From Tulasnella sp. 424 (taxonomy: Eukaryota > Basidiomycota > Agaricomycetes > Cantharellales > Tulasnellaceae), in contig WSUB01000024.1 in the NCBI GenBank assembly GCA_019633425.1, forward strand, positions 62,001 to 126,000: a stretch of 64,000 bases of DNA. The letters are read 5' to 3'. A model generated the notes under the pieces. That model was given only the letters and a program-made list of their open reading frames with translations. It searched no databases and was not told the DNA's origin. This document shows positions 1-12,629 of the stretch, in pieces. The translations under genes and the position numbers were made by a program. How positions within the stretch are numbered: the first letter of the stretch is position 1; the number at the start of each line of letters is the position of its first letter.

Positions 1-98
1 CTAGTAATATGTTCCTTCCAAACTCCGATAGTAGTGAAAGCAAATGCAATGTGTTCGATTACATGCTAGATTGTTCTCGTGTGGAGACAAAGCGCTGA

Positions 99-842
99 CT
101 AATCATCGTCCTCCCATTTGTCATTTTGCTTCCTCTCTTGCTCTTTTGCAACCCAGTCCAGCCACGAGCCAGAATAGTTCTTGACGCTAGCGACAGGAGG
201 AGGCATCAGGGTCGTAATTGGATTAAAGAGAGCACTTGGACGTACTTTTTCCAGCCCCGACGATGAGCCTCGTCCGATGCGGTGGCACTTCGCTTGCCAC
301 TTCTGCAGTAGAATACGACCAGTTCATCTTTTCCGGGCTTCTTGAAACCATGTTTAGCCTCAAATTCGATGTCCGGAAGGGCAAGAGACGCTCCAAAGCC
401 AGACAATGGGATGGAGACAGCCGATGGAATGGATCCTTGAGCCACCTCGTCGGGCTCCCGAACATCAATGAGGTATTTATTCTAGGAGTAGGTTTTCGAT
501 TTAGCTGCGGCCGCGAGTTATTAAGAAAGATGCGATACGCACCGGTGAAGGCTGTTCGGACATCTTTTTTACGGTTTTATATGAAACAGTCGGAGCATCC
601 CACAACGGCGCAGCCGCTGTCTGAGAGTTGAATCGCTTGTTCATGGTAAGAGTAGGAGCTGTGGTAGTTGAAGTCATTGCAGGGAAGGCAGATGACCGCT
701 GAGCTCCGCAGTGCGTGTTCAACTGATTAGTTGGACGTAAAGAGAGAGTCGTTCCGGAGGTAAGATACCGTGCCGCAGAGGTGCGAGCATGGCCTGTGAG
801 TCCTTTATGTCTAATTGCTCGTACTGAAGCTTGTGCAAGCAT
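99..842 (-). CDS. Rhodanese-domain sulfurtransferase, probably mitochondrial
   Basis: Exons (minus strand): 842-543, 481-246, 186-99; 207 aa. The single rhodanese domain starts at about residue 102 with YLIDVREPDEV and carries the active-site loop CRSGKRS, with catalytic Cys at about residue 159. The domain ends near GWKNVKNYSGSWLDW, the usual C-terminal rhodanese signature. Family members move sulfane sulfur from thiosulfate or a persulfide to an acceptor. The first 100 residues are rich in Ala, Arg, Ser and Thr, lack acidic runs and begin MLAQASVRAIRHK, which looks like a mitochondrial presequence. I chose the ATG at 842 because it has a CACC before it and starts this leader; an in-frame ATG at 947 would add 35 residues without leader character. 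Both introns are about 60 bp and joining them restores VREPDEV and the C-terminus in frame. The physiological acceptor is unknown. Confidence 0.85.
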
Positions 843-1769
843 GGTGTCTGGTGATGGGGGTGGTCGAACAACGATTGGTTTGGCCAGCTCTCGGACGAAA
901 ACGGCGACATGGCCGAGCTTGATGACGCGATCGCACGTGACGGCCAAGACTTACACGACGGCACCCTCGATCAGTTATAAGGCTAGTGGATTGAAGTCCG
1001 TGTTAAATATTTCTATCTAGAATCTGAGATCCGGAAGGGCTCTCGGTGACATTCATCGACCCGAAAGGGGCTCTTTCTTCATCCCCGACACCCTCAAGTC
1101 TGGCACAGTCCTGCCATATGGTGACCGGTGAAATAACCTGCGTCCGCAGATTGCTTGCTATCTCTGAGGAATAGCCCTTAAGGAAGGCTCTGCTTGTCCG
1201 AGGGGTTTCCGCGCTGCGGACCCCCTGATGACCTCTTTGTCAATGACGCACGTGACCCGGATACTCAAACTTGCTCGCTGTGTATGCGACGGATTGAGTA
1301 GAAAGGGTCGCCCCTGAATCTGCTCGACCGCGCCTGCTTTGTGCTACTTAGGGTCGCTGCTTTCACTTTTACCGCACTTTTAATAATGGGATCCGCCGCA
1401 TTGGATAGCAGACACAGCTCAGCACACATTACTTGCTTCGGGCATGCTCTGCACCGTGTCTCCAAGGAGGGATGGGGGAACAACGAATTGGCTTTCTCAG
1501 CCCTATACTAGGTACATTTAGGAAAAACTTATGCCACATCGATAGAACAATGGAACAGGGCGCATGGAAACTACTGGAGAAAGGTTGAAAGAAAAGTAAA
1601 ATCAAACAAAGAAGAAGAAGAAGAGAAACGAAGATCGAAGAAAAGAGCTGAATGATAAATAATTCAGCCAATTCGAGGAATAAAGAAAACAAGCCCGTCT
1701 CAAGCAATGCCCAACGTGTCGTAATTGATTGTGTGCGTCCCCTGCCTCATCGCCCTAGCATTGGCGCTT
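843..1769. other. Intergenic region between two minus-strand genes
   Basis: No open frame here is supported by splice sites or family similarity. Positions about 1590-1690 are purine-rich (AAGAAGAAG runs). The part next to 843 should hold the promoter of the rhodanese gene, and the part before 1770 the 3' flank of the zinc-ribbon gene. I see no TATA box that I would call. Confidence 0.5.
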
Positions 1770-2831
1770 TTACAGCGTCCCAGAGTCAAGGCGGCAGGCA
1801 ACCGCAAGACCAGTGCCATTGAGTGTCAGGAGAACCACGACAATTCCAAAGCCACCTCTTGCCTTGGCTGAGGAGTGCTCCTCTCGGAGCACCGTGAAGG
1901 TGCCCAAAAGGTCATCTGCCTCGAGGTTGGCCATCGCCGACATTCCTCTGTTGGTGACAACAAGCTGAGGTGCGCCAGGTTGAGACCCCGGTGCGTTCCC
2001 GAGCTCAATGAAGCATGCTTGCATCGATGCGTCTCGAGCGTACTGGGCGGCTTGGCCTGCGAGGGAGATCTGACGACAAGCGCGATGTCAGCATCAGTCA
2101 TACGATAGCGAGGGGATAAGACTTACAATGTAAGATGTAGAGTACGATGCCCAGTTGGCTAGCATCTGGTGGACTGAATCGTCTACTTCTTCGAGACCTT
2201 CGCGAACATGGGCGTAGGAGATATTCGAGGCGAAGCGAGTCGGTCTCCAGTAGGTGCGAGAAGGAGTTTGAACAGCAGACATGGTAGTTAATGACTTGTC
2301 TTTTGCCTGAAAGGGAATAGTATTCGATGAGCAAAGACGCGAGGCAAGCGGGTCGTGACGAGCACAGCAGTGGCTACTCACAAAGTAGCGTTTGAAACCA
2401 CAGCGACCACAGACGCGAGATGATTGGTAGAAGTGATGTTCGACAGTATTACAGCTAGGACACGTCGAGAAAGTGACAGTTTGCTGCTGCTGTGGAGGTG
2501 GAGAAGATGTAGTCGATGATGGAGGAGAGTTCGGCGAATGCTGACGAGGAACGACGACGCCAACCCCGTCCGACATCCGTCTTAAGTACCCTCGCTCACT
2601 GCCAGGAGGAGTAAGGGTACCATTCGAGTATCCAAGTGTAGCGGAAAACTCGCTTGGCTCTGGATCATCGGAGGAAGTCGAGCTGTAGGCGTAGTTTCCC
2701 TGAGCAGGATATTCAAAGCCAGGTAAAAGCGCTTTGCCCCCGCTTTTGCTCCCCTTTCCAGGGTAAGACGGAGATCCATTTCTCGAAGACGAATAGGTGC
2801 GGCTTGACGAGCTGCCAATCCTCATGTCCAT
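1770..2831 (-). CDS. Zinc-ribbon protein of unknown function
   Basis: Exons (minus strand): 2831-2382, 2306-2127, 2069-1770; 309 aa. Residues 1-120 are low-complexity (Ser, Pro, Gln, Gly). A four-cysteine zinc ribbon follows: CPSC at 124-127 and CGRC at 141-144, spaced as in a treble-clef or zinc-ribbon fold. After it come a predicted helical segment (SYAHVREGLEEVDDSVHQML), the segment ISLAGQAAQYARDAS, and a C-terminal part with a hydrophobic run (IVVVLLTLNGTGLAVA) that could be buried or a weak membrane tail. The splice joins are firm: RYF|AKDK and SYI|ISLAG both keep frame and use GTGAGT and GTAAGT donors. I do not recognise a characterised family. The ribbon suggests nucleic-acid or protein binding, but that is inference. 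The gene follows the rhodanese in the same direction with 0.9 kb between them. Confidence 0.75.
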
Positions 2832-5800
2832 GTTTAGAAGTGTTTGTGGGGGGTTCGCGGAGTGTGCCTGGGGTGATGTCGGCGATGAAGGTGTGGATGC
2901 AGTTCCCTTTGAGTGATGAGGTCCCTTTTCAAGTTTCCCTTTTTGGAACGGGGTTATCCGACGAACAAGCGGATGTGTGGCAGACTATATGCTCTAGAGA
3001 AACTTGTCCACTTGATCTGGCAATGACGGTCTTTCGGGGACCAATTCTCCGAGGGGGTCGGGGTGAGGTCAAGGAACTTTTTGACGATTGATCGAAAAGG
3101 GTTGAGTGTGCCTTGAGAAAGAGTTTCGAAGACCGAGTTAACCCTTCAGAGTGTCTTTAATGAGTATGGACTATGTCTTGTAGAAGCTTCTGCGTTGGGC
3201 TATCGCAAGTGCAGGTGGACCGTAGTGGTGTCAAGTGGCTTAGAGGTACACAGTGTTCGAGAGGAGAGGTGTGGATGCGGTAATGACGAGAGAGGGAAAT
3301 CGGGATACGCTACCGAGTCCTTATGTAGTCGCACCTTCGGCGAACTCCAACCGTACAGCAACAGGCTTTGAGGTCCAAAGTCGGTGCAGATGAGTCCCAA
3401 CAATGAGCGGGTCCAAACAAAAAAGTCAGAATATTGCAACGGAGTAGGCTTCGCTCCACTGCCGCGGTCGTCGAGATTTGGAGATTGCTTCGGGCTACAT
3501 GGCCAGGTAAGGCTATGGGGCCTCCGCACCAACGGTTCTATTGAGACCGTTCATACGTTCAGGATGACTAGTTGTAATCTTACCACTCCCGTGGACCAAA
3601 TGACACAGGGATCTTGAGCCCAGAAAATGGGCGCCGCTATTTCCTGCTGCCGGCGGACACCCCGGGTTAGCGTCTTAGGGGGCATTGATCTATGGAACTC
3701 TAGGTCTGGTAGGGTCCGTCCTATCGGAACACCAATCATAGACGGCCGTCAGCCCGTCGGGGGCATAGTCAGGTTATGTCATGTATATTGCAGTGCCATG
3801 TTCTGCATACATACTAGGGAATGATGAATGATAGATGAATCGCCTTCACTCCACCCACGGGCACGACGGCCTATAGAGGCTGCCCCGATAGCTGGATTGG
3901 AAGGATTGGAAGGATTGAGTGTGTGTGTATGCTGTCCAATTGGCCGAACGCTGTTCCGTTGGGCTGACGGGAGAGTGTGTGTGGATGGCCGTTTATGATC
4001 GGGCACTGCCAGTTGGGAGAACTTACCAAATTGGGATAGCCGGAAACCGCCACAGGGACAACTCTCACGGTTGAAGGTGCGTTCGGCTCTATCCTCTGTA
4101 CGTTCCGGTCTAAGTAGAGTCTACAAAACTAGACTAGCGATATCAACTGTGTAACCGCTCGCTTACAGGATTCGCGTAGAGCCTTCGAGGGAATGAGGTA
4201 TTTTTGTCATCATTATCGTGGCCCTCTACGAGTGATCCGAATGCACCGCCACCGTCGCTGACAGATGTGTATCTTTCCCACCAAGAGGAGGCGCGACGCT
4301 TCTTCCCTCATACCTGTACGCTGCTCCAATAGTTGCCCTGTTGGCTTTTCTCAAAGGTCCCCGAACTCTAAGGACGTCGGGGACAACAATCTAGGGATGT
4401 CAACAGCGGCTACCAAGGGGTAAATTTCCCAATCAAGTCTCAAAACGACGACTTTCTCCGTCAGCCCCAAAGGACCTAATTTCCAGATCCATGGCAAGAA
4501 CTTGACAATGCTACCGGAAGTGCGGTAACGTTCTGTTGCACAAAGCGTCCCATGTGGTCACAGTCCGGCCTCCGTACGTCCGATTGCCCTTCCCTTGTTC
4601 CAATAGCAGCCAAGGTGGTCCACATCTGCTCGTTCCAAACGTCCGTTTCCGGAGTCGCGTTCCTCCGTGATATCTGGCACAAGTGTAACCACATGCGAGA
4701 GTCTCCAGGTTTCTGGGTCGATAGGATATGAACGACCGTGTCCACCCTTTGTGCAACACGTCATGCTCTTCCGACATGTAGTGGTCTGTTCAATCGAGAT
4801 AAACGCGGTTTAACGTTTTATACCTGTTTAACATCACCTTGGTGATATCACAAGATTTATGCCTGTCGTCATCTGTACCACTTCACGTCTGCGGTTCGCA
4901 ACGAGTCCAATACAAAAGCTCAGCGCGCTCTGAAGTACTAAAAGTGAGCAGAGATGTTTCTACCTGACGAGTCTCCGTATCTCCTCCTGCGAGCGTAGGA
5001 GAAGTGGAATGCCGCTTTCCTCGGTTGGAATGGGTTGCGTGGTGGTGTGTCACCCAAAGCAATCACCTGGAACACGGTTTTTGCCGGGGACCGAAAATCG
5101 GTAAACTGCGGTAATCTAACCTGATTCTAGCATAATGCGGGAGCGCATCTTGCTGACGACTTTTGGCGAATCGGTCCCGGGGATGGAGTTGAACTCCATT
5201 CGAGTCGGGGGAGTCTCCCGAGGTTCAGTCGGGGTAGTCTACCGAGGTTCACTACGACGGACTCGGAGGTCCCGAGGTGCGGGTATGAACTTTCAGACAC
5301 CCCATAATCTCATTCGGCGACAAGCAGGAGGGCTTTCTGCCGGTGCCGATAGAGGTCTATTAATTCAGTTCGAATGCCGTGTGCCCAAAAGGAATCCAGC
5401 GGGCCCGACGCAATCATATCCCGTCGCTGCCGATCGGGGGGGCGGGGGTTCATAGCTTTCGGTTGGTCTTATCAATACCTAGCCTGAACCAATAGCTGGC
5501 CTTTAGCGATGAGGCGTCAATCGAAGTTTTGGTAGGGTGTCCGACATGCCCTGACGCTTACCGTGAGCGGAGCGCTTGTCGAATTTCAACATCGCCGCAT
5601 CCTGGGAATACCCGCTCTTTCCCCTGAAAGCTCGTTTCAAAACAGCCTACTCTACCCCTCCCCCAACGAATCGTCTAGCGAAATAGCGTTCGCTACGTTT
5701 CGTCTTTACTGAATGAACTAGGACTCTATACAACACTTGTCTACTACTCGATCTCGACACTTCACACCGCACAACCCTCGGTTCGTCGAATTCCCTCAAG

Positions 5801-5958
5801 CCTCGTGTTACAACGACGGGCCCAATCGCCTTAACCCCTGAAGGCATTCAACATATTTCCAGCCTCCTCGCTTAAAGATCATCGACCTGTATAGCGTTTC
5901 AAGTTCTCTGGGCCTGGGCATCGATTCTATCTCCTAGCGAACGTTCGATAGGCTTGGC
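2832..5958. other. Long intergenic region, no gene seen
   Basis: About 3.1 kb between the start of the zinc-ribbon gene (-) and the start of the NIPA gene (+), so it contains two divergent promoters. Small frames exist (for example 5135-5455) but have no coding character, splice support or homology I can recognise. It holds a short direct repeat near 3895-3918 and a repeated GAGTCGGGG/AGTCGGGG-type motif near 5200-5255. I see no other structure. Confidence 0.5.
3895..3918 (+). repeat. Short tandem repeat of GGATTGGAA
   Basis: The 9-nt unit GGATTGGAA occurs nearly three times in a row, followed directly by a short GTGTGTGT tract. It is a simple microsatellite-like repeat in a non-coding stretch. 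Confidence 0.7.
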
Positions 5959-8174
5959 ATGCCTCACACAGACGTGTTGGGGATGTTCGGTGGCGCGGTG
6001 GCGGACCCTGCGCCGGCAATCAGCATTCCCGTTGGAATCACCATAGGTCTATTGGCATCATTCGTACAGTCTCTCGGTAATTCTCTATGCCGTCTCCCCT
6101 TTGTCCGATTATGGCTAACGCATTCCGTCAGGTATCACCATCCAGCGCAAGAGCCATGTCTTGAACCAAGAGGCGCCAGAAAACCAACGGAAGCCCGAAC
6201 ACCGGCGACCGTGAGTTGGAAATTAAGTTCCTTTCCGAGCTTTCTTTGCTGACTTTGACGCTTGCAGGTTATGGTTGACAGGTTTCGCCATTTTCTTCCT
6301 CTCCAACATCTTCGGCTCCGTCTTTCAGATCGCTTCACTTCCCGTCGTCATCCTCGCCCCCCTGGGCGCAGTCTCCCTCCTTTGGAATGCATTCTTTGCT
6401 CGCTTCATTCTTGGTGACTTTTTCTCCAAGTTTATGGTTATCGGAACTCTCCTCATCGTCGCTGGCGCCGTCCTGATCGCACGCTTTGGCATCGTGCCTG
6501 AACCCACACACTCCTTGGAAGATCTACTTAGGCTCTTTGCAAGAGACGCCTTTGTTATATATTTCAGCTTACTTGCAGCAGCGATCCTCATCACGCTCAT
6601 TGTTGTAAGTTTACGCCGTGCTTACGTAGACGGCTGTGGCTAACCTGTTCACTGGACAGACACATATCCTTGAATGGTCGTTGTACAAGCGAATCGCAAA
6701 AGAAGAGAGCTCATACTCTTTAGTATCGTCCAGCCGGTCGTCATCGCCAATCCCCTTGACGCCTTCCGCCCACCCAGCTTCATCTTCGAATGCAGAGCCC
6801 ACGGAGCGAACACCGCTGCTGGTCAACGGTCCAAAGGCCACCACGCCTTCCATAGCGTCCACGTCGATTGGAGCGTCTTCAACTCCCTTCAATCGTCATC
6901 GCTCCACAATTAATCTCATCGCCATCTCCTATGCATCTGCATCCGGTACACTATCTGGAATGTGCCTTATATTTGCAAAGTCGGGTGTAGAGCTCTTGAT
7001 GCTCACTTTAGCTGGCCACAACCAGTTTTGGAGGTGGGAGAGCTGGGCTTTGGTTGGGGGACTCGTAGTTTTCGCCTTGCTACAGGTACGTCTTACCGAG
7101 CCAGCCGGGTCAGCCGAACATTGATCGCTATTGTGAACGATCCCATCCAGCTCTGGTATCTGCACAAGTCGTTGATCCTTGCCAACCCAACTCTCGTCTG
7201 TCCCTGTAGGTGGAATGTGCCAACTATCCCCCTGGACATCACTGACTCGGGCATTAGTGGCCTTTTGTTTCTACAATATATCGTCAATTGTTAATGGACT
7301 GGTATACTATGACCAGCTGGATCTGCTTACCCCACTTCAGCTAGGGTTGGTGATTCTCGGAACGGCGATCCTTCTGAGCGGAGTTTGGGCGGTCAGCATT
7401 ACGGCGGAGGACGAGGAAATTGGAGAGGCTGGCATCCGTGAAGGCGATTGGATTCCGGCAGATGAACCTGGCGTTGCTCCCGCCGTTGCTCCGGCGGATG
7501 TGGTCCGCATAGCTGAACGAGCGACTGGCACTCTACCTCCACAAGCGCAGCCTGTACAAGCCGAATCTGTCCACGGTCCTGAACCTTCATCTCCGACATC
7601 GCAAGACGACTACTTCGAGTCGTCTCCTACGAGACCGACCGCCATTAATCCAAGACGAACTCGGACTGGACGTGCCAACTCGACGGTACCACCATTGAAC
7701 ACCTCCCCAACCCTGCCCCGCTTCAGTACATTGCTTAGTCCGGCACAGCACGAGGCAGGTGCGCCAGTCTTGCCAGGATTCTCCATTGGAATATCGGCAG
7801 CGAGCCCTGGTTTCATCGGAGGGACACGACGACGATCGGAACTCGGGATGGGCCATCCTCCTGGTAACCCACACAACAGAAGGAGCGTTAGCGACACGCT
7901 TGGCCCCTCGGGGAGAGGTACAATGGACAAGATGGAACGGAGGAGGCAATCTCGGACAGTGGACTCGCAGGTTGATGACGGTCTTGACGACGACGTACTC
8001 GTCGGACCAGATGCTAAGCGGAGCGAAAGCCCGGAGCTCATGGACGGGCCAGCAGAAGCCCCAAGAGGATCCAGATGGGTATGGCGGATACTGCCCTGGC
8101 AGATACCGCATGGTCAACGGAGAAATGGCAAAGATGCAGAGGCTCAGGATGCCGCTCCGCCTCAGGATGATTAA
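5959..8174 (+). CDS. NIPA-family magnesium transporter-like membrane protein (DUF803)
   Basis: Exons: 5959-6076, 6132-6210, 6268-6604, 6660-7085, 7151-7205, 7258-8174; 643 aa. The first half is a multi-span membrane protein of the NIPA type: an N-terminal helix (GITIGLLASFVQSLG) followed by ITIQRKSH, then a helix with FAIFFLSNIFGSVFQIASLP and PLGAVSLLWNAFFARFILG, the region most typical of the family. Further helices lie in exon 4 (SYASASGTLSGMCLIFAKSG; SWALVGGLVVFALLQ) and exon 6 (AFCFYNISSIVNGLVYYDQL; LGLVILGTAILLSGVWAVSI). Family members carry Mg2+ and other divalent cations at the plasma membrane or endosomes. The loop in exon 4 (Ser/Pro/Thr-rich) and the last 250 residues are polar and probably cytosolic and disordered. 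All five introns are 50-65 bp and keep the frame. Substrate specificity is inferred from the family only. Confidence 0.87.
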
Positions 8175-8843
8175 CCTTATGTATCTGTACTATTTAGCTC
8201 TTGACCGCACCCGCGACTTCGATACCAGTATTAACCATGGTCGCGCGGACCCTGTGATTAATTACATTCTCCTCTCCTTGGATCAGACCTTCCGCCTGAG
8301 CTAATTTCGGTTCTAAACCCCAACCTGCGACCTCACGAAGCCAATACGGCCCTGCATACCTTACGCGATACACATCCTCAATTAAAAGGATTCACGCTTC
8401 CGTCGGGCTTGACTTGATGCCGTGAATACACTGTGCAAAACGCAGATCTTGCGGTATAATCATTCCACAGCGGCAATCTCGGACACCGTCGAAACGCAAA
8501 TCCACGAGGATTGGCCGTAACACCGTCAATCGAATCAGCGGGAAGATTAAATCCGGGGAGCGCATAAACCGTCAAATCATATTGAGTCAGAGTAGTCGCT
8601 TTTACAGCGGTACTTGAGTACATGCGAGTATCAACCACAATGCAACAAAATCCATGCCAGACAGACTTGCGAGAATGAAAAAAATGAAGAAACGGAGACA
8701 AAAAGCATTGAGAAGGGATGCGGCAAAAATGAACACAGAAACACGCATGCAATGATGGAAAGAGAAGAGAAAAAGAAAAAAAAGAGAAACATGTCCGCAA
8801 GACTTAGTCCACAGAAAACAGATGAAATGAAGAACTGATTCCC
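8175..8843. other. Convergent 3' flanks
   Basis: Space between the 3' ends of the NIPA gene (+) and the phosphatase gene (-). Positions 8680-8800 are very A-rich on the plus strand. No supported gene. Confidence 0.5.
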
Positions 8844-11800
8844 TCAACGCCCGACCCAGCCACGAGCATCGACTCGTGAGCAGGCGGTTGTTGGCGTCGA
8901 AGGCACTGCAGCGAACCAGCCTCCACTTGATGATGAGCCAGTCGATGAGACGCTCGACTTTCGCGAAATAGTGCGCGAGTCGCTCGCATTCCGGAAAGTG
9001 GAAATGGTTGGCGTTGCTGAAAGTAAAGGGATTCCGGGTGACCTATCATACGCGCCACTATTTGGCGTTCCATAGTTGGTAGTTAGCATCATGGTGCTCG
9101 GGGTACCAGAAGGCATATCAAAATTCTTTTGAGAAGAATCCGGTGATGGTGGGAAGATGAAGAGTGTTTGATGGGGAGTTGCTGTTGAAGCTTGGTTATT
9201 TGGTGGTGAATGAGACCTTGAGGAGCTTCCACTGACGCGGCTGAGCAATTTATTTCGCAGTTTCCTGGCTGAAGATGAAGAGGCGGAGGACGACGAAGAC
9301 GCTGATGACGAAGCCGACAGCGACCGGTGACTGGTAGCCGATGACGAAAGTACGTAAGCAGCTATGCTGCTGGTGTTGGAGCTTTCAGGCTCCTTTCCCT
9401 TGCTCACCAAACTCAAAGGCGTTGGACGCGATTTCGTTGGCTTGCGAATCATAGTTGGGAGGCTTGGCGCTTCTGCTTCTGCATTTGAGACTGCAATGGC
9501 AGGAGGTGAGGGAGACCGTTCACGACCAAGCGAACCTAGTAGGAAGTTCCCACTCCTAGTCGACGAGATTGACAGTCGTCTGACCAATGTTGAGGACGAG
9601 GCAACGAGTTCCATAATTTGGGAGGCGGGTTCGACAGCATTTGGCGGGCTTGAAGGTACCGGAGCCAATGAGGGAGGTATCGACGTTGACTTCTTCCGAG
9701 TGTGACGAGCCGAACCACCGGACCCAGCGCTACCTTTGCGGGGGAATGGGACCGACAACTCGCTCGATTCAAAGGAGGCTTTCCGAGCTGATGGTGGCGG
9801 CAAGGGGATGTGTCCGAATGACGTCTTGGAGTGTGATGCTGAAGGTGGCGGGAGATTGACGTTTCCAAAGGATGTCTTGTAATGCGACGCGGAGGGAGGT
9901 GGAATCGACTCGTTTGGTCCGCTACCAAAGCCGAAGGAAGACTTGAAGGGGGAGGCGGAAGGAGGTGGGTCGAAAGCTCCTCCACGGAGATGTGACAGCG
10001 GACCTTTGGAGAAGGATAGTCGTTTACTGCCGGTGAAGCCGCCCGTTGGCGATATCGGAGAGTCTAACGATTGGAGCCCTCCGAACAAATGTCGGTTCGT
10101 CATCGGGGTAGGCTCTTCAACCAAGATCTCCACACCCGAGTCCTCCGTCCGATCGGAGGGAAGTATCGAGATAAAGGGCCTCATGGGTGGTTTGGCAGTT
10201 GATGGGGTCGGACCGGATACCGCGTTCATCGAAAGTGGTGTGATTGGAGACGTAGTCGATGCAGTGACAGAGTTCGCTGTGGCGGATAGCGGAGGGGGAT
10301 GAATCGTATGTGGCAGCTTGACCTCCAACTCCTGAACAACTCCGTCCCCCCGGTCGTCGTCCTCATCATTCCCGACGATCGGTGACTCAAAGTCCGATGT
10401 CGAAGCAACCGAATCAGTCCGCTCACTTCCAGCAGCCGACGATGAAATCGAATGAACCCGACTCCTCGTACTACGGTGGCCTTTCCATCTCATCGGAGCG
10501 TTACTCGACGTCGGGAACGCGCGATTCTGCTCATCCTCCCCTTCGTCCTCCTCTTCCACGCTAAGCATGCTAATGCTCCGGCCGGTAAAGTTGCTCTCCA
10601 TGCTTCCGGCACGCACCCTCTTGCCACCCTGATGGCCAAGGCGTGGTTTCCGTGAGGGAGCCGCGGGCCCACTTCCGTTGCCATTGCCAACATAGCTGCT
10701 CCCCGCAGCACTCGTAGTGGGGTTCGTGTTGACGTGACCACTTCCCAAGCCAGTTGAGGAAACAGCGGATGCGGCACTGCCTCTCCTCTTCAACAATCTC
10801 ACCTCCATCGCACGGTCCAGATCGCGGGCTTCCTCATCATCTGCGACGCTCGGCGTCCTTGCACGATTAGAACGGCTTCCAAAGCCTCTCCATCCATCGT
10901 TCCATGGTACCGCGAGGGTCTCCACTGCTGGTTTGGGCTCAGTCTGAGTGAAGCCGAGACCCACAATGCCAGAGGGACCCGATCCACCAGAGGCTGCTAC
11001 CGCAGCTTGAAGGCTCTCCTGCCTCTCTCGCTCCTCCTCTTCCTCCAGTTGTCTCCGCATCCGAGCCCACTCCGCTTCTTCGGCCCGGATCCTTTCCTCC
11101 TCGGACAAGTACTGGGTCTCTGAATCGTGTGGGGAGAGATCGGATTGTTGACCGGTGCTGTCCAGACCTTCTGATTCCGACAGGCTGTTTTGTCGCCGAT
11201 GGGAAGAACCTTTGGTTTGAAGTTTCTTCTCGTATTCCAGTAGCTGGTAGATCAAACTGCAGAGAAAGGGGCGATCAGGCTCTCGTGCAGGTCAGATCGG
11301 CAGTGGTGGTACTCACGACATATTCGGACCAATGCAGATGCTCTTCTCCTTTACGAACTCGTACGCTCCGTTCATGGAGGTGCCGATCTTCTTGAGTTCT
11401 TCAGTTGCATCGGGCTGTGACGCGGCCCGCATCACCATAGCGATTACGAGAGTAGCCGAGCGTGACACACCACATTGGCAGCTGAAAGTGTGCTGTTAGT
11501 CATGTATGAATCGTGCAAGAAGGACTAGAACGTACTGAACAAGAACACCTTTGCCACGGCGGATGCTGTCGTCAGCGAATGCCATCGCCTGTGGGAAACC
11601 GTTCTTTACGAGATCAGGCTGTCCGTGGGACCAAGGAAGTTGCAGGTAATGCAGCTCTGGTCGACCCGTTGTGGGATCAGCGGGATAGAACACCGGGGCG
11701 GGCTTGGAGCCAGAGGCGGCTGGGGCACCAGGAGCAGGACCGAGAATCTCGTCTTGAATCTCCTTGGCCACATTGAGGATATTGCCGATGTTGCATCGCC

Positions 11801-12629
11801 GAAGTCCCTCCCAGTCTTTGGCATTCTCTTCGCAACCTAGCCAGATGCCTGGAAGGACCTGGATCGCGCCATTCTGATAAGGAGCGGGGACCGAAATTTG
11901 GCTCAGGGCTGAGGTGGACGCCGAGGGCTGGAGGTACGAGAACCCGTCCTCCTCCGCCCGCCCGCCACCCGATCGTTTCCTCGGGAGACTTTGGCTTGAT
12001 GACCGGGAGGACACAGAATTGTGCCGTGAGCGATGTTCAAGGGAACCTGATCCAAGCGGGCCGGACGGTAAAGACGGGATGGTCGGGACGGACGAACGGC
12101 GTGCCAAGCTTTCGGAGAAGGATGTTGTGCGAGGAAGCGGTTGGGGTTCGTGGGGCGATACGGACTTGGGTACGGCTGGCGAAGCATTGTCCGATGAGTT
12201 CAAATCTGGAGAGGACGTGACTACGGATATTGCTGGAGGGAGGCGGAAGGCGGATTTGGGGCGCTGAGTGGATGTTGAGGCAGTGGAGGGGCCAGGGATG
12301 TCGAGGGCGGGGGATCCAGTCTGTTGTTGTTGTTCGGACTGTGTTGGTTCGACGGCTTCTTCCGAAGTTTGGGACGGTCGGTCTGATACATTGAGGGATG
12401 TCAACTTGAGTGGGGGCAAGGAGGGCACGCTGAACGATGCTGAGGGGGCAGGGGACGGGGGCACGAGGCGGGTCGGTTTTCGAGTGGAGTTGTTGGAAGA
12501 GCCGTTGATGGTGCTGGTGCCGTCGAGCACTACACGTCCTCTGGGAACTTTGTCTGTTTCATCGGCGATCTGCCTGTGTGATGGATCTACGACGATGCTG
12601 AGACTGCGCAGTGGACCTTTCTTGACCAT
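8844..12629 (-). CDS. Dual-specificity protein phosphatase with long disordered tail (MAPK-phosphatase type)
   Basis: Exons (minus strand): 12629-11536, 11481-11317, 11256-8844; 1223 aa. Residues 1 to about 260 are Ser/Pro-rich and disordered. The DSP catalytic domain runs from about residue 270 (AIQVLPGIWLGCEENAKDW) to 430. The first intron splits the His codon of the catalytic loop: CA|C rebuilds HCQCGVSRSATLV, with His365 and the nucleophile Cys366 and the C-x5-R signature intact. A second splice rebuilds GPNMS|LIYQLLEYE, the helix that closes the domain. The HCQCGVSRS loop is that of fungal MAP-kinase phosphatases such as yeast Msg5, so dephosphorylation of MAPK Thr/Tyr is the likely role. 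About 790 residues follow that are dominated by Ser, Pro and Gly, with an internal repeat of PPPSASxxKxSFG. Acidic patches and RRGSA/KRLSF-like motifs suggest phosphoregulation. Start at 12629: AAATGG context, after which the sequence becomes basic and conserved-looking. Confidence 0.87.

Noticed and set aside
206..947. Several plus-strand frames opposite the rhodanese gene (for example 236-631)
   Set aside because: They are shadows of the minus-strand exons, whose spliced product is a recognisable rhodanese.
11470..11545. Apparent loss of the catalytic-loop His (VQC in the unspliced reading) in the phosphatase
   Set aside because: Correct splicing joins CA to C and restores HCQCGVSRS, so the active site is intact.
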